From positions 1 to 7,949 of the forward strand of contig JBLHRE010000081.1 in assembly GCA_047625765.1 (NCBI GenBank): a stretch of 7,949 nt of DNA, read 5' to 3'. Under the pieces are notes generated by a model. That model did not search any database and was not told the origin of the DNA. It worked only from the letters and a program-made list of their open reading frames with translations. Shown here one piece after another: positions 1 through 7,055 of the stretch. Origin of the DNA: JBLHRE01 sp047625765 (lineage in GTDB: Bacteria > Bacteroidota > Bacteroidia > Flavobacteriales > JBLHRE01). The position numbers and the translations under genes were made by a program. Within the stretch, counting starts at the first letter, position 1, and every line of letters starts with the position of its first letter.

Positions 1-774
1 CGCAGATAATGTTATCGATTCGCCTTCACAGACGCTTTGATTAGGAGGCCCACCTGGTTGTGGTGGGTAATATTGTTGAACCGATACACTATCAATATAA
101 TAGTAACTCATGATCCCTCCAGAGGTATCATTTACAACTTCATATTGTGTGCTTGTGGCAGAAATAAAAGCACCTATGGTTAGAAAACGTTCATTACCCT
201 CTGCAATAAATTCATTTTGAATTTCTGTCCAACCATTTTGTTGGTTTATAATACTATCGGAACGCACTTGTGGTTCGGCATAAATTTGTGTGGAGGGGCC
301 TGCTTCAACTCTGTTTTCCGAGAAAAATGCTCCTATTTGGTCAATGGCAACATTAGATTCTTCTGCAAGGCTAACAAAAAGCTTAACCCTATACGTTTTC
401 CCTTTTACTAAAGGCCATCGCAATTGAGAAACCAAATAACTTCTTCCTATATCTCCGTCTTTAGCAAAAAAACAACCTGCATAATTGTTGCCTCTTATTG
501 GATTTTCTGAACCATAGGTATTTGTTGGCACACAGACATATGGCGCTGTAAAATTTGGGCAATTGGCTCCTGCGCAGGTGCTGTACAAATCAGCTGTAAC
601 TCCGTAACTCCCCCATGGAGAAGCAAAGGCAATTTGGCCTAATTGAAAAGGACAAGCAACCACCTCTTCAAAACTGGGATTAATTACTGTATTTGGCCCA
701 TACCCTTGTCCTAGAATAGATGAGGATATAAAAAAGAAGAGTATTATTATTCGGAACATATTGGTTGTCAGCAT
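1..774 (-). CDS. Secreted surface protein with NPSFE-type N-terminal module and start of an Ig-like domain (3' end beyond window)
   Basis: This is an open frame of 258 codons that runs off the left edge without a stop, so the protein is partial at its C-terminus. It begins with a hydrophobic export signal (core FRIIILFFFISSSILG, then QGYGPN). The motif VINPSFEEVVACP follows at about residues 31-43. The order after that (W of the SPW segment, a C/VP segment, KGKTYRVKLFVSLAEESNVAIDQIG split over about 125-147, YYYIDSVSV near 225) matches an N-terminal beta-sandwich module common in Bacteroidota surface and OmpA-like proteins. The last visible residues, SVCEGESITLSA, look like the first strand of an Ig-like/PKD repeat, as in gliding-motility or type IX-secreted adhesins. 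The start at 774 is the first ATG after an in-frame TAA (the stop of the upstream gene); the ATG at 759 gives a more typical signal peptide and is a real alternative. It lies 33 bases downstream of the CotH-type gene and is probably co-transcribed with it. The substrate or ligand is unknown. A type IX sorting domain may lie outside the window. Confidence 0.8.
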   Translation of the reverse strand, partial: MLTTNMFRIIILFFFISSSILGQGYGPNTVINPSFEEVVACPFQLGQIAFASPWGSYGVTADLYSTCAGANCPNFTAPYVCVPTNTYGSENPIRGNNYAGCFFAKDGDIGRSYLVSQLRWPLVKGKTYRVKLFVSLAEESNVAIDQIGAFFSENRVEAGPSTQIYAEPQVRSDSIINQQNGWTEIQNEFIAEGNERFLTIGAFISATSTQYEVVNDTSGGIMSYYYIDSVSVQQYYPPQPGGPPNQSVCEGESITLSA

Positions 775-807
775 TCTTTCTGCAATATATACAAAATGAT
801 AAGATGC

Positions 808-3087
808 TTATTTCCAGATTTTGGGGGGCTCTTTTGTTAGCAAATACCCCAATCCCAACAACACCAACATCCCTCCAACCCAAATCAAATAAGGCTTTAG
901 ACCAATTGGTTGCACTTTATTATTTTCTGAAATACCAAATACTAGTAATTCTTTTGCATCGGCATTGTCACTAAAATGCCAAGACAAGGTACTGTCCGAC
1001 AAGCTGTATCGTGTCCAATACGTTTTGTTATTGGTAATGTGATATCGAACCGAATCTACGGGCAAGCTTTCTCTATCCACTAGTAGTAGTCGTTCCGATT
1101 TTGAATTCAAACCGAATGGAATTTGTAGGAAACGTGAATGAGGATTTGCAATTTTAAATCGACTACTGTCTTTTACCAAATACAAGAACTGATTGCTGTC
1201 TAGTTTGCAATCTTCAGGGAAATTAAAGGCGTTTTTATCATCGTAAAAAGTCCAATTCCCTAGATCCCAAGAAACATTCGATCGATTGTAAATAGCCAAC
1301 CAATCACCCAGTTTTTCTTTTCCTTTTGGCGCTACTTTATTGATAATAATTTGATTTGCCGACTTACCCGAAGGCTTCCTTTCAATCAATGGATAAATGC
1401 TTGTATCAGCATTGGCCGTAAAATACAAAACTGGATCTTTTTCTCCGTGCGACCATTGAACGAATTGATACTCTTGATCTAACATAAAAGATACTCGAAT
1501 AGGGTTGTTTTGAAAATAAACACCTGTCCAAGTACTATCGACCGCTATGCTATTATTGATCAATAGTTTTGTCCCTTTTGCCTTGAAATTAACGGTGTAA
1601 GAACTATCAGTTTTAAAATAATCAGAAATAAAACCTCTCATATATCCTGGTCTTTTCGCTCCAAACTCTCGAACAATACCTACGTTTTTCTGCCAAGTGG
1701 TGTAGCGTCTTTTCCAACGTTTGGTGTGTCTTGGCATTTCTGCATCCAACAGATTTACGAAATAGTCAATACGTTCGTCAACATACCCTGGTTTCCAAAT
1801 GGTATTGATATAATCCGCCATGCGGTTTACAAACATTATTTTGAACGCCTCGTTTTGCAATAATGATCCCAACATAAATGTAGACCAAGGTGGATTGGGC
1901 CATGAAGGTCCCTCGATTTCTGTATGTCTATCGAGGCTATTTAAAGCGTAGGCTTTTCTATTATGCTTGCCGAAACCAAAATCTGTATCGTACAAAATCC
2001 AGCGCCATTTGCAGGTATCATTCTGGCAGCGCCAGTATTTAATATTTCCTCCTGCATCAATATTATCGTAATAGATTTCTGTAGCCATGTAGCTTACAAA
2101 ATTATCTACATCCATCCATTTCGAAACCTGCTGATAATGTTTGTTATCAGACAAATCATTGCTTTCCATATAATCCAACATACGTTGGTAATGCTTGCGG
2201 TTCCCCTCCACAACCCAAACATCCTTTTCCAACAAATCCAGTTGCTTTGTTTTTATTTCGGGATGATGGTCTTTCAGGAAATGCTTCCCCACTTTTTCGC
2301 GAATAAAATAAAGGCCCCAATATTCACCATTGATATAGACTATGCATGGTTGAGAAGCTTGCACATCCAGTCCTGATTCTTTCATCAAATCAGTCATTAG
2401 TACATCTCTGAAATACGCCAAACCCCAATCGCTGCCCCCATTTCTAAGCACAACTTTCTTGAATTCCTTAACCGAGCTGTCTTGAAAGAATGGGAATTTT
2501 AATTTTGATGGACCATAAACGCTTCTGGCATGGATAGAAAATGATTTCTGTGGTAAACTGCGACTAAATCCGCCAAACATTTTAAGCCCTGTAATTTGAT
2601 TCAGTACATTTTTGCCATCAACATAATATTCAAAGGACGTCTGTATTTCTTTTTTACTCCAAAAATTGGCACCCCAATTGGGTTCTTCTTTTTTGGCGTT
2701 TTCGCCCAACATATATAGGCCATTCTTTGTGTCGAACAGTAAATCTGGCGGAGTACTTAAACACAGTACTGGTAATTGATGCTCAGCATCAAAAAGGAAG
2801 GTTCTGGTGAAAGTTGCACTATAAACGCCTTGGGTATACACATTGGCACGAACCACTGTGTTTTGGATTATGCGAATAGGCTCCCTATATCTGATAGATC
2901 GCCTGGTAGGAATATTACCATCTAAAGTGTAATAAATTGCGCACTGTTTACAATTACCTGATAGAACCAAACTGGTGTCAAACTCTACCGCACCACCCTC
3001 CATACTAAAGTCTACTCGCAAAGTATCTTGCGCGTTGGCTTGCCAAAAAAAGGAGCAAAACAATAAGGTGTAAAACAGAATTCGCAT
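808..3087 (-). CDS. CotH-family kinase-like protein with chitobiase-C-like, lamin-tail and C-terminal membrane-anchor segments
   Basis: A 759-residue exported protein. Residues 1-20 form a signal peptide ending ANA-Q. Residues about 30-95 (YYTLDGNIPT) resemble the chitobiase C-terminal beta domain that often precedes CotH. The CotH kinase-like core covers about 145-470: the LPQKSFSI segment near 178-185, VVLRNGGSDW at 212-221, NGEYWGLYFIREK at 253-265 and WRWILYDTDFGFG at 361-373, with D367 and D369 as likely metal/ATP-site residues by analogy with spore-coat CotH. A small beta segment with FVQWSHG (about 500-567) resembles InlB-type repeats. Residues about 578-690 (IIINKVAPKG, WTFYDD) look like a lamin-tail domain. 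Residues about 733-752 form one membrane helix followed by a short tail, KEPPKIWK, in place of the type IX sorting domain expected for many family members. CotH proteins are atypical kinases that phosphorylate serines of secreted proteins; whether this one is active is inferred from motifs only. A close cysteine pair, C354/C359, sits just before the DxD strand. The gene is the first of a two-gene minus-strand unit. Confidence 0.88.
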   Translation of the reverse strand: MRILFYTLLFCSFFWQANAQDTLRVDFSMEGGAVEFDTSLVLSGNCKQCAIYYTLDGNIPTRRSIRYREPIRIIQNTVVRANVYTQGVYSATFTRTFLFDAEHQLPVLCLSTPPDLLFDTKNGLYMLGENAKKEEPNWGANFWSKKEIQTSFEYYVDGKNVLNQITGLKMFGGFSRSLPQKSFSIHARSVYGPSKLKFPFFQDSSVKEFKKVVLRNGGSDWGLAYFRDVLMTDLMKESGLDVQASQPCIVYINGEYWGLYFIREKVGKHFLKDHHPEIKTKQLDLLEKDVWVVEGNRKHYQRMLDYMESNDLSDNKHYQQVSKWMDVDNFVSYMATEIYYDNIDAGGNIKYWRCQNDTCKWRWILYDTDFGFGKHNRKAYALNSLDRHTEIEGPSWPNPPWSTFMLGSLLQNEAFKIMFVNRMADYINTIWKPGYVDERIDYFVNLLDAEMPRHTKRWKRRYTTWQKNVGIVREFGAKRPGYMRGFISDYFKTDSSYTVNFKAKGTKLLINNSIAVDSTWTGVYFQNNPIRVSFMLDQEYQFVQWSHGEKDPVLYFTANADTSIYPLIERKPSGKSANQIIINKVAPKGKEKLGDWLAIYNRSNVSWDLGNWTFYDDKNAFNFPEDCKLDSNQFLYLVKDSSRFKIANPHSRFLQIPFGLNSKSERLLLVDRESLPVDSVRYHITNNKTYWTRYSLSDSTLSWHFSDNADAKELLVFGISENNKVQPIGLKPYLIWVGGMLVLLGLGYLLTKEPPKIWK

Positions 3088-3093
3088 CAGCAG

Positions 3094-3120
3094 TAAATCT
3101 ACTCTATTCTATGATTTCAA
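3094..3120 (-). promoter_or_regulatory. Weak candidate promoter for the CotH-type gene
   Basis: Read on the minus strand, TTG (3120-3118) is followed after 16 bases by TAGATTTA (3101-3094), one base off the Bacteroidota -7 consensus TAnnTTTG. The spacer is shorter than the usual 17-23 bases. The -7 box ends only six bases before the start codon, so a transcript from it would have almost no leader. Such short matches are easy to find in AT-rich DNA, so this is tentative. Confidence 0.3.
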
Positions 3121-3158
3121 TTCTGATTAGCAAATCAACAATTAAGCAGCATTTCTAT

Positions 3159-3166
3159 TAACTTTG
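3159..3166 (+). promoter_or_regulatory. Candidate -7 promoter box of the rhodanese-led operon
   Basis: TAACTTTG matches the Bacteroidota -7 consensus TAnnTTTG exactly and lies in the divergent gap just before the operon's first gene. Only four bases separate it from the ATG at 3171, so the transcript would be leaderless or nearly so. No TTG is visible at the expected -33 distance, which lowers confidence. Confidence 0.4.
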
Positions 3167-3170
3167 AAAC

Positions 3171-3668
3171 ATGAAACGATTGCACTTAATCTTATTGCTC
3201 ATGTTCCTATCTAAACTGGGATTTTCACAGATATCTAGTTCACTTTATTCTAAAATGTTGGATGCTTTGTTGAACCATACAGCCAAAGAAATTACAATAG
3301 AAAAAGCAGAATTACTTTTCAACACTGCGCAGTTTGTAGATTCTAGAGAACAAAATGAATTTGATGTCAGTCATATTTCTGGCGCTTGCTGGGTTGGTTA
3401 TACTGATTTTGATATCACGCGAACCGAACATCTTGACAAAGAAAAACCAGTAATTGTTTATTGTTCTGTGGGTAAACGAAGCGAGAACATTGCCCTTAAA
3501 TTGGAAGATGCGGGGTTTAAAGAAGTGTACAATTTGTACGGTGGTGTTTTCGAATGGAAAAACCAAGATCACGATTTGGTAGATCCTTCTGGTGTCAAAA
3601 CAGAAAAAGTCCATGCCTACAATCGTATTTGGGGATTTTGGTTGGATAAAGGCGAAAAAGTATATTGA
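3171..3668 (+). CDS. Exported single-domain rhodanese-like protein
   Basis: A 165-residue protein that opens with a signal peptide (KRLHLILLLMFLSKLGFSQ, residues 2-20), placing the mature protein in the periplasm or beyond. A single rhodanese domain spans about 40-135. It shows the FVDSREQNEFDVSHISGA signature (55-72), the active-site loop CSVGKRS with catalytic C98 (98-104), and the closing NLYGGVFEW (121-129). The six-residue loop after a Cys is that of sulfurtransferases rather than of Cdc25-type phosphatases, so persulfide transfer is the expected chemistry; the true sulfur donor and acceptor are unknown. It is the first gene of the five-gene operon, and its TGA overlaps the ATG of the next gene (TGATG context, one shared base), which suggests translational coupling. 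A tail of about 30 residues after the domain (HAYNRIWGFWLDKGEKVY at the end) is aromatic and basic. Confidence 0.9.
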   Translation: MKRLHLILLLMFLSKLGFSQISSSLYSKMLDALLNHTAKEITIEKAELLFNTAQFVDSREQNEFDVSHISGACWVGYTDFDITRTEHLDKEKPVIVYCSVGKRSENIALKLEDAGFKEVYNLYGGVFEWKNQDHDLVDPSGVKTEKVHAYNRIWGFWLDKGEKVY

Positions 3669-3832
3669 TGTCAGAATTTAGTCAACTACTATTAGTAGCC
3701 TTAGCACCTGTATGTGTTATTGCCTTTTGGGTTTACACTAAAGACAAACGCCAAAAAGAGCCCCTAGGGCAATTGGGATTCAAGCATATGGTAGGATTAT
3801 CAGATCAATCTAGATTTAGAAAAAAACGATGA
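3668..3832 (+). CDS. 54-residue single-span membrane mini-protein, PrsW N-terminus-like
   Basis: A short open frame fills the gap between the rhodanese and the transporter. Its ATG shares the last base of the rhodanese stop codon, and its TGA overlaps the next gene's ATG (ATGA). Such tight packing at both ends is strong evidence that it is translated. The protein has one hydrophobic segment (about residues 6-24, LLLVALAPVCVIAFWVY), followed by TKDKRQKEPLGQL and a basic tail ending RFRKKR. The ALAP...YxKDKxxKEP pattern resembles the first helix and following loop of PrsW-family membrane proteases, but none of the later catalytic helices is present. It could be a shrunken PrsW remnant kept for coupling, an independent membrane micro-protein, or a chance resemblance. 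Predicted topology is N-out with the basic tail in the cytoplasm. No function is assigned. Confidence 0.7.
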   Translation: MSEFSQLLLVALAPVCVIAFWVYTKDKRQKEPLGQLGFKHMVGLSDQSRFRKKR

Positions 3833-4674
3833 GCGAAGGAGTAAAACAAATGATTACTGCTTCCATTTTCTTCTCTTTGATGAACTTGTTGGTGAAATTT
3901 GTACCACATATTCCTGCATTGGAACTGGTCTTTTTTCGATGCCTAATCTCTCTTATTATTACGCTCTATTTACTGCGAAAAGCCAAGGTTTCTATTTTCG
4001 GAAACAATAAAAAAGTATTAATTCTTAGAGGTGTTTTTGGCATTACTGCACTTACCATGTTTTTTATAACATTGCAAAATATGCCCATGGCATCGGCAGT
4101 AACTATTCAGTACTTATCTCCGCTTTTCACCAGCCTATTTGGTATTACTTTGCTATCTGAAAAAGTAAAATCAAGCCAATGGTTGTTTTTCGCCATCTCA
4201 TTTGTGGGGGTAATTGTTGTAAAAGGATTTGACAGCAACATCTCCTTATTGATGTTTTGCTTTGGACTAGGTGGAGCCATTTTTTCTGGCCTCGCTTACA
4301 ATTGCATTCGTATGCTAAAATCTACAGACCACCCCTATGTTGTGGTCTTGTACTTTCCTTTAATCGGCCTACCTATAACGGGTGTTTATTCTGCTATGAA
4401 CTGGGTAATGCCAACAGGTTATGATTGGCTGTATATTTTAGGAATTGGCGTTTTTACGCAAATTGCTCAAATCAGAATGACCAAGGCATTGCAAAGCGAA
4501 CGGATCGCAAAAGTGTCAAGTGTTAGATATCTAGGTTTATTCTACGCCCTATTCTTTGGATTTGTATTCTTTGGAGAAACATATTCTTGGCAAAGCATTA
4601 TTGGAATGTTACTGGTGATCTTAGGAGTGGTGTTTAGTCTTTTAACCAAAAAGCGAAAAAAATCCATTGGATGA
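3829..4674 (+). CDS. EamA/DMT-superfamily transporter
   Basis: A 281-residue inner-membrane protein with about ten hydrophobic segments arranged as two EamA repeats, the normal size for the drug/metabolite transporter superfamily. The first repeat shows FFRCL (R37), the MASAVTIQYLSPLFTSLFG stretch (87-105) and SEKV with E111. The second repeat ends with VRYLGLFYALFFGFVFFGE (232-250) and the closing helix IIGMLLVILGVV. The tail KKRKKS is basic and should be cytoplasmic. The family moves small metabolites, and some relatives move lipid-linked sugars; the substrate cannot be read from sequence. The start at 3829 is supported by an ATGA overlap with the mini-gene stop. Its own TGA overlaps the ATG of the glycosyltransferase in the same way, so the two are probably translated in coupled fashion and may act together. 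Confidence 0.92.
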   Translation: MSEGVKQMITASIFFSLMNLLVKFVPHIPALELVFFRCLISLIITLYLLRKAKVSIFGNNKKVLILRGVFGITALTMFFITLQNMPMASAVTIQYLSPLFTSLFGITLLSEKVKSSQWLFFAISFVGVIVVKGFDSNISLLMFCFGLGGAIFSGLAYNCIRMLKSTDHPYVVVLYFPLIGLPITGVYSAMNWVMPTGYDWLYILGIGVFTQIAQIRMTKALQSERIAKVSSVRYLGLFYALFFGFVFFGETYSWQSIIGMLLVILGVVFSLLTKKRKKSIG

Positions 4675-5975
4675 AAAAGTATTGGCTGATCATACTTTCC
4701 TTTTTGATAAGCGGAATGGGCTTGACCTATTTTGGCTACTTTGTAGAACGTAGCAATTTGCCATTCTGGATTCTAGCATTTCTATTTTGCCTTTATTTTT
4801 TCCAAATCAAAAATATAGAAAGTATTTCTAGTAGATTATTGTGGTCTGCTAGTATTGGGTTTAGGGTTTTGTTACTGTTCGCACTTCCTGTATTAACAGA
4901 TGATTATTTTCGCTTTTTCTGGGATGGAACACTAACTAATTCAGGCGTCAGTCCTTTTGAATTATTACCCAGCGAGATTGACCTCGCTAATTTCGAAGGA
5001 TTAAGCCTGGAGATGTATCAAGGATTAAATTCGCCAGACTATTACAGCGTTTACCCACCTTTTTGCCAATGGATTTTTAGATTAGGAGCAGCAATTTTTC
5101 CAACTAACATTTATGGTGCAATTGTTATTATGAAAATTCCAGTGGTATTAGCTGATATTGGATCGATAATACTGCTACAGAAATTACTGAAACATTGGAA
5201 ATTCAGCCCTTCTAAAGTGTGGCTATATGCCTTAAACCCTTTAGTGTTAATTGAGTTTTCGGGAAACTTACATTTAGAAGTATTCTTTATTTTCTTTTTA
5301 TTGGCAGGGGTTTGGGCATGGGAAACAGGGGAATTCGCAAAAGCTGGGCTGTTTATGTCATTTGGGGTTGCCGCTAAATTATTACCCCTTTTAATTCTAC
5401 CCTTTTTCTTGTTTAAAGAAAGTATCTCGGCAAGGCTAAAGTTCTTTTCTGTATTGGGATTCTCATTACTTTTATTCTTTCGTGAGTTTTTGATTCAGCC
5501 AGAATTAGCGCTTCATTTTTTTCAAAGCATAAGACTCTATTTTCAAACCTTCGAATTCAATGCAAGCTTCTATTTTATTTTTAGGGAGATAGGATTTTGG
5601 ATAACAGGATACAACACCATTGCGGTGATCGGTCAACTATCTTCTGTATGCATTTTCGCCCTTGTTATGTTCTTGGCCATAAAGAATCGCAACAAATCGA
5701 TTCAAGCTTTAATGCTTTCTTTTCTAGCTGTATTTTCGGTGTATTTAATATTCGCTTCTATTGTACACCCTTGGTACATTTTGCCATTAATACCTTTGTG
5801 CTTATTTACTAATTTTCGTTTCCCAATTGCTTGGTCTGCATTAATAGGACTAAGTTATTTTGGCTACGGTCAAGATCCATTTTACCTGCATTGGGGCATC
5901 CTAATTATAGAATACGGTATTTTGGCAATGCTTTTTTTTTACGAATGGAAATTCAAAGCTTTAAACTCAAATTAA
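4671..5975 (+). CDS. GT-C-fold membrane glycosyltransferase (mannosyltransferase-like)
   Basis: A 434-residue polytopic membrane protein resembling the 'mannosyltransferase' annotated in many flavobacteria. The first large periplasmic loop carries LTDDYFRFFWDG (75-86), with acidic pair D77/D78 and the WDG typical of GT-C enzymes that use polyprenyl-phosphate sugars, then GVSPFELLPSEI. Other family landmarks are YPPFCQ (128-133), LNPLVLIEFSGNLHLE (188-203), AAKLLPLLILPFF (234-246), FEFNASFYFIFREIGF (294-309) and HPWYILPL (366-373). GT-C enzymes transfer a sugar from a lipid carrier to an acceptor on the outer face of the inner membrane; the sugar and acceptor here are unknown, and 'mannosyl' is inherited from family naming. 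Its ATG overlaps the transporter stop (ATGA), and one base separates its stop from the lipoprotein gene. Confidence 0.87.
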   Translation: MKKYWLIILSFLISGMGLTYFGYFVERSNLPFWILAFLFCLYFFQIKNIESISSRLLWSASIGFRVLLLFALPVLTDDYFRFFWDGTLTNSGVSPFELLPSEIDLANFEGLSLEMYQGLNSPDYYSVYPPFCQWIFRLGAAIFPTNIYGAIVIMKIPVVLADIGSIILLQKLLKHWKFSPSKVWLYALNPLVLIEFSGNLHLEVFFIFFLLAGVWAWETGEFAKAGLFMSFGVAAKLLPLLILPFFLFKESISARLKFFSVLGFSLLLFFREFLIQPELALHFFQSIRLYFQTFEFNASFYFIFREIGFWITGYNTIAVIGQLSSVCIFALVMFLAIKNRNKSIQALMLSFLAVFSVYLIFASIVHPWYILPLIPLCLFTNFRFPIAWSALIGLSYFGYGQDPFYLHWGILIIEYGILAMLFFYEWKFKALNSN

Positions 5976-5976
5976 A

Positions 5977-6999
5977 ATGAAACACTTTTTATCAATTCTG
6001 ATCTTAGCATGCTGTCTGATTTCTTGCTCAGATAAAGGCCCTGAATTTCAATTTTCTGAAATTAAGCGCCCTTATGGCGAACATTTAAGAGGGATTTCTG
6101 TGGTTAATGAAAACATTATCTGGGCAAGTGGTACGCACGGGAAAGTTTTAAAAAGCCTTGATGGAGGGATGACTTGGAAACAAATCCCTATACCTGGCGC
6201 AGAGGAATTAGACTTAAGAGACATTCATGCTTTTGATGAAAATACTGCTATTACAATAACAGCGGGAACCCCTGGAAGAATTTACCGTACCGATGATGGC
6301 GGAGGCGTTTGGTATGTTTTGTTTAACAATACTTCTCCCGATATTTTTATGGACGGTATGGATTTCGAATCCAAAGAGAAAGGGATGTTATTTGGAGATC
6401 CGTTTAGCGGACTTTTATTTGTAATGAGAACCTCTAATGGAACCGGCTGGCAACGAGTAGGCAGTAAAGCATTGATTCCTTTGGAAGGCGAAGCTGGCTA
6501 TGCCGCTAGTGGTTCTGGTTTGGTTTTGCGAGGAGATAAGGCTTGGTTTGCAACAGGCGGAGGACCTTATTGCCGTTTGTTTAAAACAGAAGATTTCGGA
6601 GACAACTGGAAAAGCACCCCCATTCCATTACGTTCGGCAAGTGGTGCCGGAGTATTTTCGATGGCCTTTTCTGATGATTTAATGGGAATTGCTGTTGGTG
6701 GAGATTATGTGGATAGCACCAGAAATGATTCTAATGCAGCCATTACCATTGATGGAGGAGAAACATGGGAATTACTGCCAAAAGGAGCATTAAATGGTTA
6801 CCGATCGTGCGTTGCTACGGCAGAATGGAATAAGCAGCCCGTATACATTAGTTCTGGCCGCACAGGAGGCGAATTTAGTCTTGATGGCTACTCTTGGGTT
6901 CCGTTACAAAAAGAAGGCTTCTACGCCATGGATTTCACGGGCAGCATTGGCTGGATGGTCGGTCGAGGTGGAAAAATGATGAAAGTTACTATCAAATAA
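5977..6999 (+). CDS. Asp-box (BNR/YCF48-like) beta-propeller lipoprotein
   Basis: A 340-residue lipoprotein. The signal ends in the lipobox LISC with C17 as the lipidated residue, so the mature protein is attached to a membrane of the envelope. The rest is built from repeated Asp-box motifs at even spacing: SLDGGMTW (60-67), RTDDGGGVW (104-112), a degenerate RTSNGTGW (151-158), KTEDFGDNW (203-211), TIDGGETW (257-264) and SLDGYSW (301-307). Six such turns suggest a six- or seven-bladed propeller. Relatives are variously named BNR repeat, YCF48-like or 'oxidoreductase' without experimental support, and no sialidase catalytic set is evident, so a binding or assembly role is more likely than enzymatic cleavage. 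It is the last gene of the operon, with its ATG one base after the glycosyltransferase stop, and the terminator begins directly after its own TAA. Confidence 0.88.
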   Translation: MKHFLSILILACCLISCSDKGPEFQFSEIKRPYGEHLRGISVVNENIIWASGTHGKVLKSLDGGMTWKQIPIPGAEELDLRDIHAFDENTAITITAGTPGRIYRTDDGGGVWYVLFNNTSPDIFMDGMDFESKEKGMLFGDPFSGLLFVMRTSNGTGWQRVGSKALIPLEGEAGYAASGSGLVLRGDKAWFATGGGPYCRLFKTEDFGDNWKSTPIPLRSASGAGVFSMAFSDDLMGIAVGGDYVDSTRNDSNAAITIDGGETWELLPKGALNGYRSCVATAEWNKQPVYISSGRTGGEFSLDGYSWVPLQKEGFYAMDFTGSIGWMVGRGGKMMKVTIK

Positions 7000-7034
7000 A
7001 AAAGGGCTGCCTCTTTTTAAGAGACAGCCCTTTT
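7000..7034. terminator. Probable bidirectional rho-independent terminator
   Basis: A perfect 10-base stem (AAAAGGGCTG at 7000-7009 pairs with CAGCCCTTTT at 7025-7034) is extended past one C/A mismatch by CTCTT/AAGAG around a TTT loop. T-rich DNA follows on the plus strand and A-rich DNA precedes it, so it can work in both directions. It sits between the convergent ends of the operon (stop at 6999) and the redoxin gene (stop at 7056). Confidence 0.92.
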
Positions 7035-7055
7035 CATTTTTTGATTCTCTCAATA

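Noticed and set aside
680..974. Two short open frames on opposite strands around the junction of the CotH-type gene and the surface-protein gene
   Set aside because: Both are out of frame with the two real genes there, and their translations look like random AT-rich sequence.
1963..2376. Plus-strand open frame of 137 codons opposite the CotH-type gene
   Set aside because: It lies wholly antisense to a well-supported gene, has no recognisable domain and no promoter or leader of its own.
3123..3138. TGATT/AATCA small inverted repeat in the divergent gap
   Set aside because: Five-base arms in AT-rich DNA are expected by chance and are not placed in a clear relation to either start.
3312..3614. 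Minus-strand open frame of 100 codons inside the rhodanese gene
   Set aside because: It is antisense to the rhodanese active-site region, which fully explains the sequence conservation expected there.
3757..3775. CCCTAGGG palindrome as a possible hairpin or regulator site
   Set aside because: It is only eight bases, has no loop or T-run, and lies inside the mini-gene where the codons account for it.
5930..5942. Run of T residues near the end of the glycosyltransferase gene as a possible frameshift site
   Set aside because: The reading frame continues normally through it to a stop one base before the next start, so nothing suggests programmed or accidental shifting.
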